Source: Clostridium luticellarii (GTDB lineage: Bacteria; Bacillota; Clostridia; Clostridiales; Clostridiaceae). Taken from it: 64,000 bases of DNA. Numbering within the stretch: the first letter of the stretch is position 1; each line of letters opens with the position of its first letter. Where the stretch lies: assembly GCF_002995845.1 (NCBI RefSeq), contig NZ_PVXP01000009.1, positions 17,777 through 81,776 of the forward strand, written 5' to 3'. The notes below the pieces were generated by a model. It worked only from the letters and a program-made list of their open reading frames with translations. It was not told where the DNA came from and made no database searches. Position numbers and translations under genes: made by a program. Below, piece after piece: positions 43,031 through 52,383 of this stretch.

Positions 43031-43390
43031 ATGAATTACTTTCAAAAAGCCAATGAGTATTATAATTCCAGGAATTATAGAAGAGCTATTGATATGTATG
43101 AAAAAGCAATTAAAATAAAAGATAATGAATCATCTTCACTGTACAATTCAGCTGTATGTTTTATAAAACTTAAAGAATACAGAAAAGCAATCGATTTGTT
43201 AAATTCAGCACTTAAATTAAAGAGAGAAAGTAAATATTTTTTTAATCTTGGATATTGTTATACCATGTTGAAGGATAATAAGAAAGCCCTAATCTACTTT
43301 AATAACGCATGGTGCTTAAATAATAAAGACTCAGATTGTGAAAAAGCCATAAATACCATACTTAAAAATTACATAGCAAAATCAAAATAA
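43031..43390 (+). CDS. TPR-repeat protein
   Basis: About 119 residues from ATG 43031 (ribosome site GGAGGAG). It has three TPR-like units (YNSRNYRRAIDMYEKAIKIK; FIKLKEYRKAIDLLNSALKL; YTMLKDNKKALIYFNNAWCL). It probably mediates protein interaction; no partner is known. Confidence 0.8.
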   Translation: MNYFQKANEYYNSRNYRRAIDMYEKAIKIKDNESSSLYNSAVCFIKLKEYRKAIDLLNSALKLKRESKYFFNLGYCYTMLKDNKKALIYFNNAWCLNNKDSDCEKAINTILKNYIAKSK

Positions 43391-43425
43391 ATAAATACCA
43401 CTCTTTAAATCAGAGTGGTATTTAT
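43391..43425. terminator. Bidirectional terminator
   Basis: ATAAATACCACTCT and AGAGTGGTATTTAT are perfect complements between the convergent TPR and transglutaminase genes, with T/A-rich flanks on both sides. Confidence 0.85.
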
Positions 43426-43432
43426 GATTTTT

Positions 43433-44632
43433 CTACCATTCCCCTACTATCTGGGCATTTTTATGATCCACCTGAAATCTTCTGCTGTTAAAATAATTTC
43501 CTCCCTTGTAAAAGGTTGTATCTACATTTATCCATTTATTCTGCTCTGGAATATAGACCTGATTCCAGGCATGACTTACCCAGCTTATTCCATTGAATCC
43601 CTCTCCGGTTATCAGTCTCACCTTCATATTATTGGCCCTGGCCATGGCCACGTACAAGCAGGAATAATCAAAACAAATTCCTTTTTTAGAATAAAATGTA
43701 GGAATAGCTCCTGACTGTACATTAAAATCATTGTTCAATACCCTGTTGGCCTTTTGATTATCATAGTTTATACTAGTTCCTATCCAGTTATAGAGCATCT
43801 CCGCCTTCTCCGTGGTATTGCTCCCTTCTGAAGCAAGGTCCCTTGCAAAGCCGTCAATTTCCGAATTTGATTTAACTCCTTCATCCAGGGTGACTCCATT
43901 ATAATATACTATGGTATTTCCGTTGTTCTTCACCCTGTTTAGTTCACTTACATCCTTTACTTCATTTGAATTGGGCTGCCTTATAACTATCTTAAAGGAA
44001 TTATCTATTACATTGGGTAATTGTTTCGCAATAGTTGAATTGGTAACAGGTATTATTATCTCCTTGCAAATATAATTATAGGGTTTTGAAACCTCCATAT
44101 ATTTATTCAATTTTGAATTTATATTAAACATGGACATTATATTTAATATAAATGTAACCAAAAGCACATAACATATCGCCTTGGGAATCTGAAACACCAT
44201 TCCAAGTATTCTCTTAAAGGTATTGCTTCTGGCCCTTAAAGCTCTGTCTATGCCGTCAAGTACAGGATAAAAAGTAAAATAGTTGAACAAATCAAAAAGT
44301 AGCTTCATAATTTTATAGCATATAAATACAAAAAGTGGAATTATAACCGCATATACTATAAAACTGTTGCTCTCAAAATATTGTGAAAAATTCACAGGCA
44401 GTAAATCGTATATTCTTCTGTATATTCCCCCATCATGCTGTATGAATATTTTTTTACCTAGGTATATACCTGCTATTAAAGATATTATAAATGAAATACT
44501 CCTGCCTACGTCATTTATATCTAACTTTAAGGCATTGGAAGAAAATTTAAATAAAAACCCCTTTACAAGGGGATATAAAAATATCAATCCTATCATCAAT
44601 GTTATAGGATTTATATTCATAATCATATTCAC
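43433..44632 (-). CDS. Membrane protein with transglutaminase-like domain
   Basis: A 399-residue protein. Residues 1-180 carry about five hydrophobic spans; residues about 270-390 have a transglutaminase/peptidase fold with the Cys in KKGICFDYSCLYVAMAR, the His in SHAWNQVYI and the Asp in NVDTTFYKGG. It probably acts at the outer face of the membrane. No further function can be given. Confidence 0.8.
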   Translation of the reverse strand: MNMIMNINPITLMIGLIFLYPLVKGFLFKFSSNALKLDINDVGRSISFIISLIAGIYLGKKIFIQHDGGIYRRIYDLLPVNFSQYFESNSFIVYAVIIPLFVFICYKIMKLLFDLFNYFTFYPVLDGIDRALRARSNTFKRILGMVFQIPKAICYVLLVTFILNIMSMFNINSKLNKYMEVSKPYNYICKEIIIPVTNSTIAKQLPNVIDNSFKIVIRQPNSNEVKDVSELNRVKNNGNTIVYYNGVTLDEGVKSNSEIDGFARDLASEGSNTTEKAEMLYNWIGTSINYDNQKANRVLNNDFNVQSGAIPTFYSKKGICFDYSCLYVAMARANNMKVRLITGEGFNGISWVSHAWNQVYIPEQNKWINVDTTFYKGGNYFNSRRFQVDHKNAQIVGEW

Positions 44633-44732
44633 CTCTAAACGGCAAAGCCCTGAAATTTTAATTACAAATTAGTTGTATATAATAAATTTTAAGTTATATT
44701 TTCAATACAGTCAAAAGGTAACATATTCTAAA

Positions 44733-45374
44733 TCAAATAAATGAATTCTCCATAATCCTATTCAAAACTTTTTTAACATCCTCCCATGAGTATCCTTTTC
44801 TAAGCAGATATGATCCTAATTTTCTATATACTTTATTCCTGTCTTTTTCCGACTTTATTATTGTTTCATATTTTTTTCGCGCAATATTAAAAGCAGTATT
44901 CTCTTGAAAGGAACTATCTACCAAACTCAGCTTTTCATCCAGAAGCTCTTTATCTATTCCCTTTTTTATAAGATCATATTTAATCTTGTTTTTACCCTGC
45001 GAATTGATCTTTTCTTTTATATACATCTCCACAAATTTATCATCATCTACAAATTTATATTTTTTCAGGAAATCAATAACCTTTGCTACAGTATTTCCAT
45101 CATATTGCTTTTGAAACAATTTATCCCTCATCTGCTTTTCCGTCTTGTAGTTTCTCTCCAATATTTTAAGAGCAGAATTCTTGCATTTCATATAATTATT
45201 CTCATCTATTATACTCTTTAGATACTCTACATCTACAGCCTTCCCTTTAAATATATTAAACGTATATATAAGTTCCAAGCTGCAGGCAAATCCAAATTCT
45301 CCGTCTATATATACATTGACCCTTTCTTTATTTCTTTTTTGAATTTCTATTTTAGTAACCAGATGTTTATCCAC
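44733..45374 (-). CDS. recX: RecX regulatory protein
   Basis: About 213 residues. The frame opens at 45410, but GTG 45374 is behind GGGAGG and gives the RecX-like start VDKHLVTKIEIQKRNKERVN. The middle holds the RecX repeats (ALKILERNYKTEKQMRDKLF; VIDFLKKYKFVDDDKFVEMY) and IKYDLIKKGID. RecX inhibits or modulates RecA. Strand-coding and length agree with the family. Confidence 0.85.
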   Translation of the reverse strand: MDKHLVTKIEIQKRNKERVNVYIDGEFGFACSLELIYTFNIFKGKAVDVEYLKSIIDENNYMKCKNSALKILERNYKTEKQMRDKLFQKQYDGNTVAKVIDFLKKYKFVDDDKFVEMYIKEKINSQGKNKIKYDLIKKGIDKELLDEKLSLVDSSFQENTAFNIARKKYETIIKSEKDRNKVYRKLGSYLLRKGYSWEDVKKVLNRIMENSFI

Positions 45375-45460
45375 AATTGCCTCCCTAAATTTTTCCTTAA
45401 GCAATTCCACGGTTCATGTGGAGTCTTCTCATAAATAATTCATGAGAATGGACATACAAC

Positions 45461-46693
45461 TCAGGATCTATTCTTCAATATATGAATGGTAGGATCTTTA
45501 AAAACAACTTGAGCTACTCTATATATGTCTTCCTTCCTTATACTCTCAATTTCTTCTATGTCATAGATGAATTTATATATACTGTCTCCCTTTATACATT
45601 GATGCAGCACATAATTTCCTATATCCGTAGGATCCTCCAGAGTAAATATCACTCCGGTCCTCAAGACTTTTTTCATCAAACTCATTGTATCATCATCAAA
45701 ATCTATTTCTTTATTTTTTAACCTGTCTATACAATCTTCAATAACACGGATGGCATCTTCTATGTTTTCTTCTTTCACAGAAGTATATATATACAAAGTT
45801 TTCACCCAATCCGACAAATCCAAATCGCTGTACACGTCATAAGCAAGTCCTTTTTCTTCTCTCAATTTTCTGAATAAAATAGAATTGCTGCTCTCTCCAA
45901 ATTTATGATTTAATATTCTAAGTGCCAATTCCTCTTTTTTACCCAGTCCATAGAAGGTAAACAAATATATTATTGTACTCTGTTCTATATCTTTTTTATA
46001 GGAAAATTTTTTACAGGGATGATTTTTTTCAACTATCACTTTGTTCCTGTCAAATTTCCTGAATTTCCATTTTCCAAAATATTTTAATACCAGATTGTAG
46101 ATATCTTCATGTTCACAGGAGGAAACCACAGATATAAAACAATTATTAGGTACATAATACCTGTTGTAAAATTCAATCAAATCATCTCTCTGAAATTTGC
46201 CCACCCTGTCTTCATTTCCCGTTATATCATATCTCAAAGGTCCTTTTCTAAATGCCGCTTCATTTATTTTTCTGAAGCTGTATTCCTCAATGTCATCTCT
46301 ATTGCTCCTTATTTCCGAAATTATCACTTGTCTTTCCTTCTCAACTTCCTCACCGGGAAATACAGAATTCATGAGCATATCTGAAATAATATCCATAGAC
46401 CTTTCTAATTCTATCCATAATGATGTAATACTATACACCGTAGCGTCATTATCAGTATAAGCATTGTATTCCCCGCCTAAAGCTTCCAAATCCATATTAA
46501 GTCTTTTATTATTTCTAAACTGTGTGCCCTTAAAAAGCATATGCTCGATAAAATGAGATATACCCTTTTCATGTATATCTTCATATATGGCACCAACTTT
46601 AACACCTGCATGCAGTGCTGCTATCTGGGTGTCTCTTTTTATAGAGACAAGTTTTATGCCATTAGGCAGGATACTTTCCTTAGCATCAAACAT
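45461..46693 (-). CDS. M16 family zinc peptidase
   Basis: A 410-residue protein. The inverted zinc motif HFIEHMLFKG (HxxEH) is at about residue 47, and the second Glu region follows (ERQVIISEIRSNRDDIEEYS). The C-terminal half is the non-catalytic twin domain. It resembles processing peptidases of the YmxG/PqqL-like group. Its gene is divergent from the DEAD-box helicase. Confidence 0.9.
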   Translation of the reverse strand: MFDAKESILPNGIKLVSIKRDTQIAALHAGVKVGAIYEDIHEKGISHFIEHMLFKGTQFRNNKRLNMDLEALGGEYNAYTDNDATVYSITSLWIELERSMDIISDMLMNSVFPGEEVEKERQVIISEIRSNRDDIEEYSFRKINEAAFRKGPLRYDITGNEDRVGKFQRDDLIEFYNRYYVPNNCFISVVSSCEHEDIYNLVLKYFGKWKFRKFDRNKVIVEKNHPCKKFSYKKDIEQSTIIYLFTFYGLGKKEELALRILNHKFGESSNSILFRKLREEKGLAYDVYSDLDLSDWVKTLYIYTSVKEENIEDAIRVIEDCIDRLKNKEIDFDDDTMSLMKKVLRTGVIFTLEDPTDIGNYVLHQCIKGDSIYKFIYDIEEIESIRKEDIYRVAQVVFKDPTIHILKNRS

Positions 46694-46757
46694 ATAAAAT
46701 TCTCCTTTAAATATATCAGTACATTCTATTATAGTTTATATCAATATAAATAAAAAG

Positions 46758-46804
46758 AGATTATCAAATTAAAATTTGATAATCTGTATATACTATGATA
46801 TGAT
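46758..46804 (+). promoter_or_regulatory. Promoter of the DEAD-box gene under an inverted repeat
   Basis: AGATTATCAAATT and AATTTGATAATCT (46758-46770/46773-46785) are perfect 13-bp arms. The plus-strand -35 TTGATA (46776-46781) lies in the right arm, with TATGAT (46799-46804) 17 bases later. A repressor or a stable RNA hairpin are both possible. Confidence 0.6.
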
Positions 46805-46844
46805 AAGTTTTGTTTTGTAATATAAAAAAGAAAGAGGAATTTTA

Positions 46845-48425
46845 ATGAAAAATATTAGTTTTAATGATTTAGGTTTACACTCTAAAATCCTCCAGGCTAT
46901 AGATAACATGGGGTTTGAAGAACCATCACAAATCCAGGCGGAATCAATTCCTGTAATACTAGAGGGTAAAGATGTGATAGGTCAGGCACAGACAGGTACA
47001 GGAAAAACTTTAGCTTTTGGAGCACCAATGCTCAGTAAGATTGAGCCGAGATGCAAAAACATTTCTTCTATAATAGTGACACCTACCCGTGAACTTGCCA
47101 TTCAGGTAAATGATGAGTTATCCCGAATTGCAAAATTTAGAAAAATAGCGCTGCTTCCAATATACGGCGGCCAGCCCATAGAAAGACAGATTAAATCTTT
47201 AAGAAGAGGCGTAGATGTGGTAGTGGGCACACCAGGACGAATATTGGATCACCTACATAGAAGAACTCTGGATTTAAGCGGCATAGAATTTTTGATAATA
47301 GATGAAGCAGATGAAATGTTAGACATGGGCTTCATAGAGGATATAGAAAATATAATAAAATCCTGTAATTCAGACAGACAGACACTGCTCTTCTCCGCTA
47401 CCATGCCAAGTCAGATAAAAAGATTAGCTTCAAAATATATGAAAAATGATGCAGCATATATAGAAATAGCAAAAAATACTTTGACTGTTGAAAAGACCAA
47501 GCAATATTACTATGAAATAAAAAACAAAGACAGATTTGAATCCCTATGCAGAATTCTGGATGTAGATGAACCTTCCAGTGCAATTATATTTTGTAGAACC
47601 AAGCGAGGCGTTGATGAACTTGTGGAAGGACTTCAGTCCAGAGGATACAATGTAGAAGGCATGCACGGAGACATGGGACAAAATCAGAGATTAAATACAC
47701 TTAGGAAATTCAAAGATGCTTCCCTCGATTTCCTAGTTGCCACAGATGTAGCTGCCAGGGGAATAGATGTTGAAAATGTTTCTCATGTCATAAATTATGA
47801 TCTTCCACAGGATACAGAATCCTATGTACACAGAATTGGAAGAACAGGAAGAGCCAATAAAGAGGGAATTGCATATTCTCTGGTGACTCCCAAAGAATAT
47901 ATACTGCTGAAGCAAATAGAAAAATTCACCAAGAGCAAAATAAAGAGAAAAGAAATTCCTACAGTAGATGATATATTTGAAGCTAAATATAAAAATATAG
48001 AAAAAAAGATAAAAGATGTACTATCTGAAGATAATTACAAAAACTTTGTTCCAGTGGCAACAGAGCTGGACGAGGAATATAATCTGGTGGATGTAGCTGC
48101 CGCTCTCATGAAGATAATTTTCGATAAGGAATTAAGCTTTAATTACAAGGAAAACTCCATAAATGTGGAAGAAGAAAACATGAGATTATTCTTTTCCATA
48201 GGAAGAATGGATAGTATAACTCCAAGAAAATTGTTGAAATTCATAACTGAAACCTCTTCAATAGAGGCTTATGAAATAGGTGATATAGATATACTCAATA
48301 AATTTACTTTTATAAGTGTTCCTGAAAGGGTTGGAAATGTCATACTGAAGAAATCAAATGGCAAAAGGCTCCAGGGAAGAAGAGTTTCTGTAGAACTGGC
48401 AAAAAGCAAAAAATCCCACCATTAA
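46845..48425 (+). CDS. DEAD-box RNA helicase with DbpA-like RNA-binding domain
   Basis: A 526-residue protein with the DEAD-box series: Q motif (GFEEPSQIQAESIPVILEGK), Walker A (AQTGTGKT), PTRELAIQ, DEAD (LIIDEADEMLDMG), SAT and HRIGRTGRA. Residues about 445-525 are a DbpA-type RNA-binding domain (MRLFFSIGRMDSITPRKLLK onward). It remodels RNA, probably rRNA or cold-shock related; which member cannot be settled here. Ribosome site AAAGAGG. Confidence 0.9.
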   Translation: MKNISFNDLGLHSKILQAIDNMGFEEPSQIQAESIPVILEGKDVIGQAQTGTGKTLAFGAPMLSKIEPRCKNISSIIVTPTRELAIQVNDELSRIAKFRKIALLPIYGGQPIERQIKSLRRGVDVVVGTPGRILDHLHRRTLDLSGIEFLIIDEADEMLDMGFIEDIENIIKSCNSDRQTLLFSATMPSQIKRLASKYMKNDAAYIEIAKNTLTVEKTKQYYYEIKNKDRFESLCRILDVDEPSSAIIFCRTKRGVDELVEGLQSRGYNVEGMHGDMGQNQRLNTLRKFKDASLDFLVATDVAARGIDVENVSHVINYDLPQDTESYVHRIGRTGRANKEGIAYSLVTPKEYILLKQIEKFTKSKIKRKEIPTVDDIFEAKYKNIEKKIKDVLSEDNYKNFVPVATELDEEYNLVDVAAALMKIIFDKELSFNYKENSINVEEENMRLFFSIGRMDSITPRKLLKFITETSSIEAYEIGDIDILNKFTFISVPERVGNVILKKSNGKRLQGRRVSVELAKSKKSHH

Positions 48426-48455
48426 ATTGATAAATCGCATAGATACCAGAGTTTT

Positions 48456-48507
48456 AAGCCCTATTGCCATTAAATACGTCTAAATGGTTTCCTGGGGCTT
48501 TTTTATT
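48456..48507 (+). terminator. Terminator after the helicase gene
   Basis: AAGCCC and GGGCTT pair across a long loop, followed by TTTTTTATT. The T run supports termination on the plus strand. Confidence 0.6.
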
Positions 48508-48533
48508 TAGGACAAATCAATTAGGAGGCATAT

Positions 48534-49115
48534 ATGGATAAGTTGAATTTTAAAGGAAGCGCAATGTTAAACCCAACTCCAGTAGTTCTTGTCACTTCAA
48601 GAAATAAGCTGAACAAATTAAATATTTTTACAGTTGGATGGACCAGCACCGTTTGTACCAAGAAACCAATTGTGGCCATGGGAATAAGGCCTGAAAGACT
48701 TTCTTACAGCTATATAAGGGAAAGCGGTGAATGTGCCATAAATCTTCCTACAAAAGATATGGTTCGAATTGTGGATTACTGCGGTGTGGTTTCCGGGAAA
48801 AAGGAGAACAAGCTAAAGCATTTCAATCTGAAGCTCAACAAAGGTGTGTCCATTTCCACTCCTTCTCTCGAAAAATCTCCCATAGCCCTGGAGTGTAAGG
48901 TAAACTCCATTGTACCTCTTGGAACCCATGATCTATTTTTACTTGAGGTTTTAAATGTAAAAGTGGATAAAAAACTGCTGGATTCCAATAATAAAATACA
49001 TTTTGACAGAGCAAATCTTATCTGTTACAGCCATGGAGAGTATTATGGCTTAAATTCAAAGTCTCTTGGTCATTTTGGCTATTCAATCAGAAAGAAAAAC
49101 AAAGTCCCCAGATAG
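48534..49115 (+). CDS. Flavin reductase-like FMN-binding protein
   Basis: A 193-residue protein of the flavin reductase split-barrel type: GSAMLNPTPVVLVTSRNKLN, FTVGWTSTVCTKKPIVAMGI, SYIRESGECAINLPTKDM and the HFNLKL... region. It binds FMN and reduces flavins or acts as a flavoredoxin. The ribosome site AGGAGG is well placed. Confidence 0.85.
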   Translation: MDKLNFKGSAMLNPTPVVLVTSRNKLNKLNIFTVGWTSTVCTKKPIVAMGIRPERLSYSYIRESGECAINLPTKDMVRIVDYCGVVSGKKENKLKHFNLKLNKGVSISTPSLEKSPIALECKVNSIVPLGTHDLFLLEVLNVKVDKKLLDSNNKIHFDRANLICYSHGEYYGLNSKSLGHFGYSIRKKNKVPR

Positions 49116-49165
49116 GGACTTATTCAAAGTTCAATTTTGATGAATTTTCGGTTTTAACCGAAAAT
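49102..49165. terminator. Two hairpins after the flavin reductase gene
   Basis: AAGTCCC/GGGACTT (49102-49121) overlaps the stop codon, and ATTTTCGGTT/AACCGAAAAT (49144-49165) forms a perfect 10-bp stem. Both could act on the convergent genes; the second is the better bidirectional candidate. Confidence 0.5.
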
Positions 49166-49192
49166 CATCATCAATTGTATATTATGAGGCAA

Positions 49193-49654
49193 TCAATCTT
49201 CACAAACATCTATCCACTCTCCATTGACCAGGTTGCTGATTATCTCCGGCTTTATTTTAAGTGCAAACTCCTTTGAACCGGCAGCAGGATATACATACTG
49301 AAAATCCTTTATAGATTTATCCAGATATACCTTAATGGGGTTTTTCAATCCAAAAGGGCACAATCCTCCTACAGGATGCCCTGTAACCTCCAGTACCTCG
49401 TCATGATCCAACATCCTTGCCTTTGTTTTAAAAAATTTTTTGAACTTTTTATTACTTACTCTCAAATCACCTCTCATGACTATCACTATATCTTCATCTT
49501 TAAGCTTAAATGCCAGGGTCTTTGCTATATATTTAGGCTCCGTATGTATAGTCTCTGCAGCCTGTTGAACGGTGGCACCGCTGTCTTGAAGTTTGAACAC
49601 CGGATTCTCCATACCCCTATCTAAAAAATAGTTAACTACACTTTCTACACTCAT
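49193..49654 (-). CDS. YbaK/EbsC-type aminoacyl-tRNA deacylase
   Basis: A 153-residue protein from ATG 49654 (ribosome site TTGGAGG). The YbaK pattern is seen: FKLQDSGATVQQAAETIHTE, AKTLAFKLKDEDIVIVMRGD, NKKFKKFFKTKARML and VTGHPVGGLCPFGLKNPIKV. Such proteins remove wrong amino acids from tRNA (for example Cys-tRNA(Pro)). It is preceded by an S-box leader, so its level should fall when S-adenosylmethionine is high. The longer frame to 49858 merely runs through that leader. Confidence 0.85.
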   Translation of the reverse strand: MSVESVVNYFLDRGMENPVFKLQDSGATVQQAAETIHTEPKYIAKTLAFKLKDEDIVIVMRGDLRVSNKKFKKFFKTKARMLDHDEVLEVTGHPVGGLCPFGLKNPIKVYLDKSIKDFQYVYPAAGSKEFALKIKPEIISNLVNGEWIDVCED

Positions 49655-49739
49655 CTTCAATTCCTCCAATTTTTTAATTAAGTAATTCTTAAGTTCAAGC
49701 ATGATGTGGTACTTTAAATTAAATTTGGCAGCATTCATA

Positions 49740-49776
49740 TAAAAAAATCTCCCCATAGATAAGCTATAAGAAGATT
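49740..49776 (-). terminator. Riboswitch-controlled terminator
   Basis: On the minus strand AATCTTC pairs with GGAGATT across 16 bases, followed by a run of seven T residues. It lies between the S-box aptamer and the YbaK-type gene, as expected for a SAM-dependent terminator. Confidence 0.75.
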
Positions 49777-49788
49777 GTATACTCATAT

Positions 49789-49890
49789 GTCTTATCTTCC
49801 AGGTATTACCTGCTGGAATTAGCACCTTAAAATCTAATTTTAGGTTGCCGGACATCATGGGGCCAGTCCCTCAGTCTCTCGCGATAAGAA
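49789..49890 (-). promoter_or_regulatory. SAM-I riboswitch (S-box leader)
   Basis: Read on the minus strand: TTCTTATC (P1), GAGAGACTGAGGGACTGGCC, CCGGCAACC (kink-turn region), AAGGTGCTAATTCC, then GGAAGATAAGA closing P1. These are the conserved blocks of S-box aptamers, in order and with correct spacing. It binds S-adenosylmethionine and promotes termination downstream at 49740-49776. Confidence 0.95.
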
Positions 49891-49911
49891 TTTTAATATT
49901 TAATTAAATAA

Positions 49912-49940
49912 AGGATACCAAAACATTGATTATTTGTCAA
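49912..49940 (-). promoter_or_regulatory. Promoter of the S-box transcript
   Basis: On the minus strand TTGACA (49935-49940) and TATCCT (49912-49917) are 17 bases apart. The start point would fall about 15-20 bases before the aptamer. Confidence 0.8.
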
Positions 49941-49954
49941 CTCATATCTTTATA

Positions 49955-49990
49955 AATAAAAATATTCCGCCAGATAAAATTATCCAGCGA
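49955..49990 (-). terminator. Terminator after greA
   Basis: On the minus strand CGCTGGATAA pairs with TTATCTGGCG using two G-U pairs, followed by AATATTTTTATTT. Confidence 0.7.
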
Positions 49991-49995
49991 AATAC

Positions 49996-50460
49996 TTACA
50001 AGAGTTTTTCTACCTCAACATCATAGTTGCCATCTGGCGATACAACCGTTGCCTTCTCCCCTACTTTCATTTTAAACAAAGTTTTCCCGAGGGGTGACTC
50101 TATACTTATCTTCATATTCTTCACATCTGATTCCACGGAACTCACAAGAGTAATCTTTTCAACTTCATCCACATCACAAAATTTTACTTCTGCCGTTTTA
50201 TTTATATCGAATACATCTTCATCCTTTGAACTCTCTATTATTACAGCATTTTTAAGTTGATTTTCCAGTTCCTGTATTCTAGTTTCAGTCATGGATTGAT
50301 CGTCTTTAGCCGCACTATAATCAGCATTCTCACTAAGATCTCCCTGGGCACGGGCAGATTTTAAAGCGGCTTTTATCTCCACCCTCTTTACAGTTTTTAA
50401 ATATTCCAATTCCTGTTCAAGTTTTTTCTTTCCTGCTTCCGTCAAAATTACATCCTGCAT
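49996..50460 (-). CDS. greA: Transcription elongation factor GreA
   Basis: A 154-residue protein with the GreA layout: N-terminal coiled coil (LTEAGKKKLEQELEYLKTVK; ARAQGDLSENADYSAAKDDQ), tip acidic DLSENADYS and C-terminal FKBP-like domain (SPLGKTLFKMKVGEKATVVS). It rescues backtracked RNA polymerase. Confidence 0.9.
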   Translation of the reverse strand: MQDVILTEAGKKKLEQELEYLKTVKRVEIKAALKSARAQGDLSENADYSAAKDDQSMTETRIQELENQLKNAVIIESSKDEDVFDINKTAEVKFCDVDEVEKITLVSSVESDVKNMKISIESPLGKTLFKMKVGEKATVVSPDGNYDVEVEKLL

Positions 50461-50578
50461 AAATGATTCACCTACTATTCTAAATTTTCTATAGTGTAGT
50501 CATAAAATTCATTACTATTTTATTATAATATTACTAATTGAATAATACAACCCAAGTTCCGGGCAAGTACAGCAAAAT

Positions 50579-51229
50579 TCAAGCCAACTTTTTGTAAATA
50601 ACTCTTAAAGTTAATATACTTATACTTATAAATATCAATATCAATAATGCAGAATGATAAAAAAACTCTTGAGGAAGTATGTTTATAATAGGATCTAATT
50701 TAGGATCAAACAGCCAATAGTTGTTTTTAAAAAATATCTTGTGAAATACTACAAAAGAGATGTTAAAATTTATGATAAAAGCTATTAGAGGAATTGTTAT
50801 AAATGCCAAAAGTACTAGATAGGTTCTTTTAAAAAAATTAAAGCTTCTATTTCTTATATTGAAATATAGACCTACAGCATTTATAATACCTGTTAGAATC
50901 AATAGAATATCTATATAATTAAATATCCTTTTTACTTCTTCAAAATGAATTTGCCCATACCTTGAATAGTGCATTGACGGAAGATCAAATTCTACATGTG
51001 CTGGGTTCAATATATAATTTATTATATAGTTATAATTATTTATTATCTCAGTTCTACTAAAGCCTGAGATTTTTTCAATTTTTAAATATTGAACATCAAA
51101 ATAATACAGAGGCTTGAACATAAGTGTGAATTTTATTGATATTAAAATAATAAATAGAGCAAATATCAAAGATAAAAACATTTGAAATATATTATACGGT
51201 CTTTTACTTAAACAATTTTGTAAGGACAC
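50579..51229 (-). CDS. Integral membrane protein (TIGR01906/DUF1461-like)
   Basis: A 216-residue protein with four hydrophobic spans, including FLSLIFALFIILISIKFTL and a C-terminal LLILIFISISILTLRVIY. The external region ALPSMHYSRYGQIHFEEVK-like motif (here DLPSMHYSRYGQIHFEEVKR) fits the family. No function is known. Confidence 0.7.
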   Translation of the reverse strand: MSLQNCLSKRPYNIFQMFLSLIFALFIILISIKFTLMFKPLYYFDVQYLKIEKISGFSRTEIINNYNYIINYILNPAHVEFDLPSMHYSRYGQIHFEEVKRIFNYIDILLILTGIINAVGLYFNIRNRSFNFFKRTYLVLLAFITIPLIAFIINFNISFVVFHKIFFKNNYWLFDPKLDPIINILPQEFFYHSALLILIFISISILTLRVIYKKLA

Positions 51230-51361
51230 TGACTACCTACCCCCCAATTTAAATTTCAGAATCAAACTGATATATTTATAATTCTACTTTTAAATTTAAT
51301 ATTTTGCCATAGCCTATTAAAATTTTTTTATATTATGAATTGAAGTGAAGTTGAAAATATA

Positions 51362-51391
51362 TTGACAGGAGAATATTTGCAATCATATAAT
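51362..51391 (+). promoter_or_regulatory. Promoter of the YitT gene
   Basis: TTGACA (51362-51367) and TATAAT (51386-51391) with an 18-base spacer. The leader of about 140 bases contains a hairpin-forming ACATAC/GTATGT pair. The gap 51230-51534 holds nothing else that can be seen. Confidence 0.75.
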
Positions 51392-51534
51392 GATATCATG
51401 GTGATGTTTTAAAAGACATACACACAATATTTACAATTTTGTATGTATGATAGCATATAAGAATCTGAGAACAGCTGCCCTTGGATTTTATATGCTTTTT
51501 TGAATGTATAAACCGGTGTCAAGGAGGGGATTGT

Positions 51535-52383
51535 ATGAAGATAAATGTAAAAAATGGCTTTCTGTTGTTTGCAGGTACATTTCTTGTGGCTTTCGGGACC
51601 TATTTCTTTTTGGCTCCAAATCATATAGCAGCTGGCGGAATAAGTGGTATTGCCATAATCATAAATACCATATTCCCCAGTCTTCCCATCGGCCTGCTGA
51701 TGATAGGCATGGAAATCATATTATTTACCATTGGAATCATAGTAATTGGCCCTGTATTTGGAGGCAAAACCATACTGTGCAGCTTTTCTATCTCTGCACA
51801 GATACTGCTGCTTGAAAAAATATGGCCGAACATAAAGCCCCTGAGCAGTGATGTGCTGGTACAACTTATACTTGGTATTTTGATATGTGGGATAGGAATG
51901 GCCATAGTATTTAATTTAAATGCCTCTACCGGAGGTACAGATATAATAGCAAAGATAATAAACAAATACACAAAAATAAGCATAGGCAAATCCATATTGG
52001 TAGCTGATATCATAGTAACCATTGCCGCTTCCATAGTGCTGGGGGTAAGCGAGGGTATGTATGCAATTCTGGGAGTAATAATGAATTCTACAATAATAGA
52101 TAAATTTATAGTCAGCCTGAATTCTTACAAGCAAGTGGCCATAATAAGTGCCGATGGTAAAAGTATAAGGGATTACATTGTAAATGAACTGGACAGAAGT
52201 GCCACAATTTACTACGCCAAAGGTGCCTATAAAAATGACAAAAAAGAAGTTATAACCACGATTCTGGAAAGAAAACAATTTTTAAAATTGAAGGATTATA
52301 TAAGAAGTCTAAACCAGAAAACCTTCATAACCGTAAATGATATAAATGAAGTTCTGGGAGAGGGATTTAACAGCATAATATAG
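51535..52383 (+). CDS. YitT family membrane protein (DUF161 + DUF2179)
   Basis: About 282 residues from ATG 51535 (ribosome site AAGGAGGGG). Five or six membrane spans (GTFLVAFGTYFFLAPNHIAA; IILFTIGIIVIGPVFGGKTI) are followed by the soluble DUF2179 tail (AIISADGKSIRDYIVNELDR onward to NDINEVLGEGF). The function of the family is unknown. Confidence 0.9.
   Translation: MKINVKNGFLLFAGTFLVAFGTYFFLAPNHIAAGGISGIAIIINTIFPSLPIGLLMIGMEIILFTIGIIVIGPVFGGKTILCSFSISAQILLLEKIWPNIKPLSSDVLVQLILGILICGIGMAIVFNLNASTGGTDIIAKIINKYTKISIGKSILVADIIVTIAASIVLGVSEGMYAILGVIMNSTIIDKFIVSLNSYKQVAIISADGKSIRDYIVNELDRSATIYYAKGAYKNDKKEVITTILERKQFLKLKDYIRSLNQKTFITVNDINEVLGEGFNSII

Noticed and set aside
49655..49858. N-terminal extension of the YbaK-type protein
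   Set aside because: The frame runs backwards through the SAM riboswitch and terminator; the ribosome site and family start support ATG 49654.
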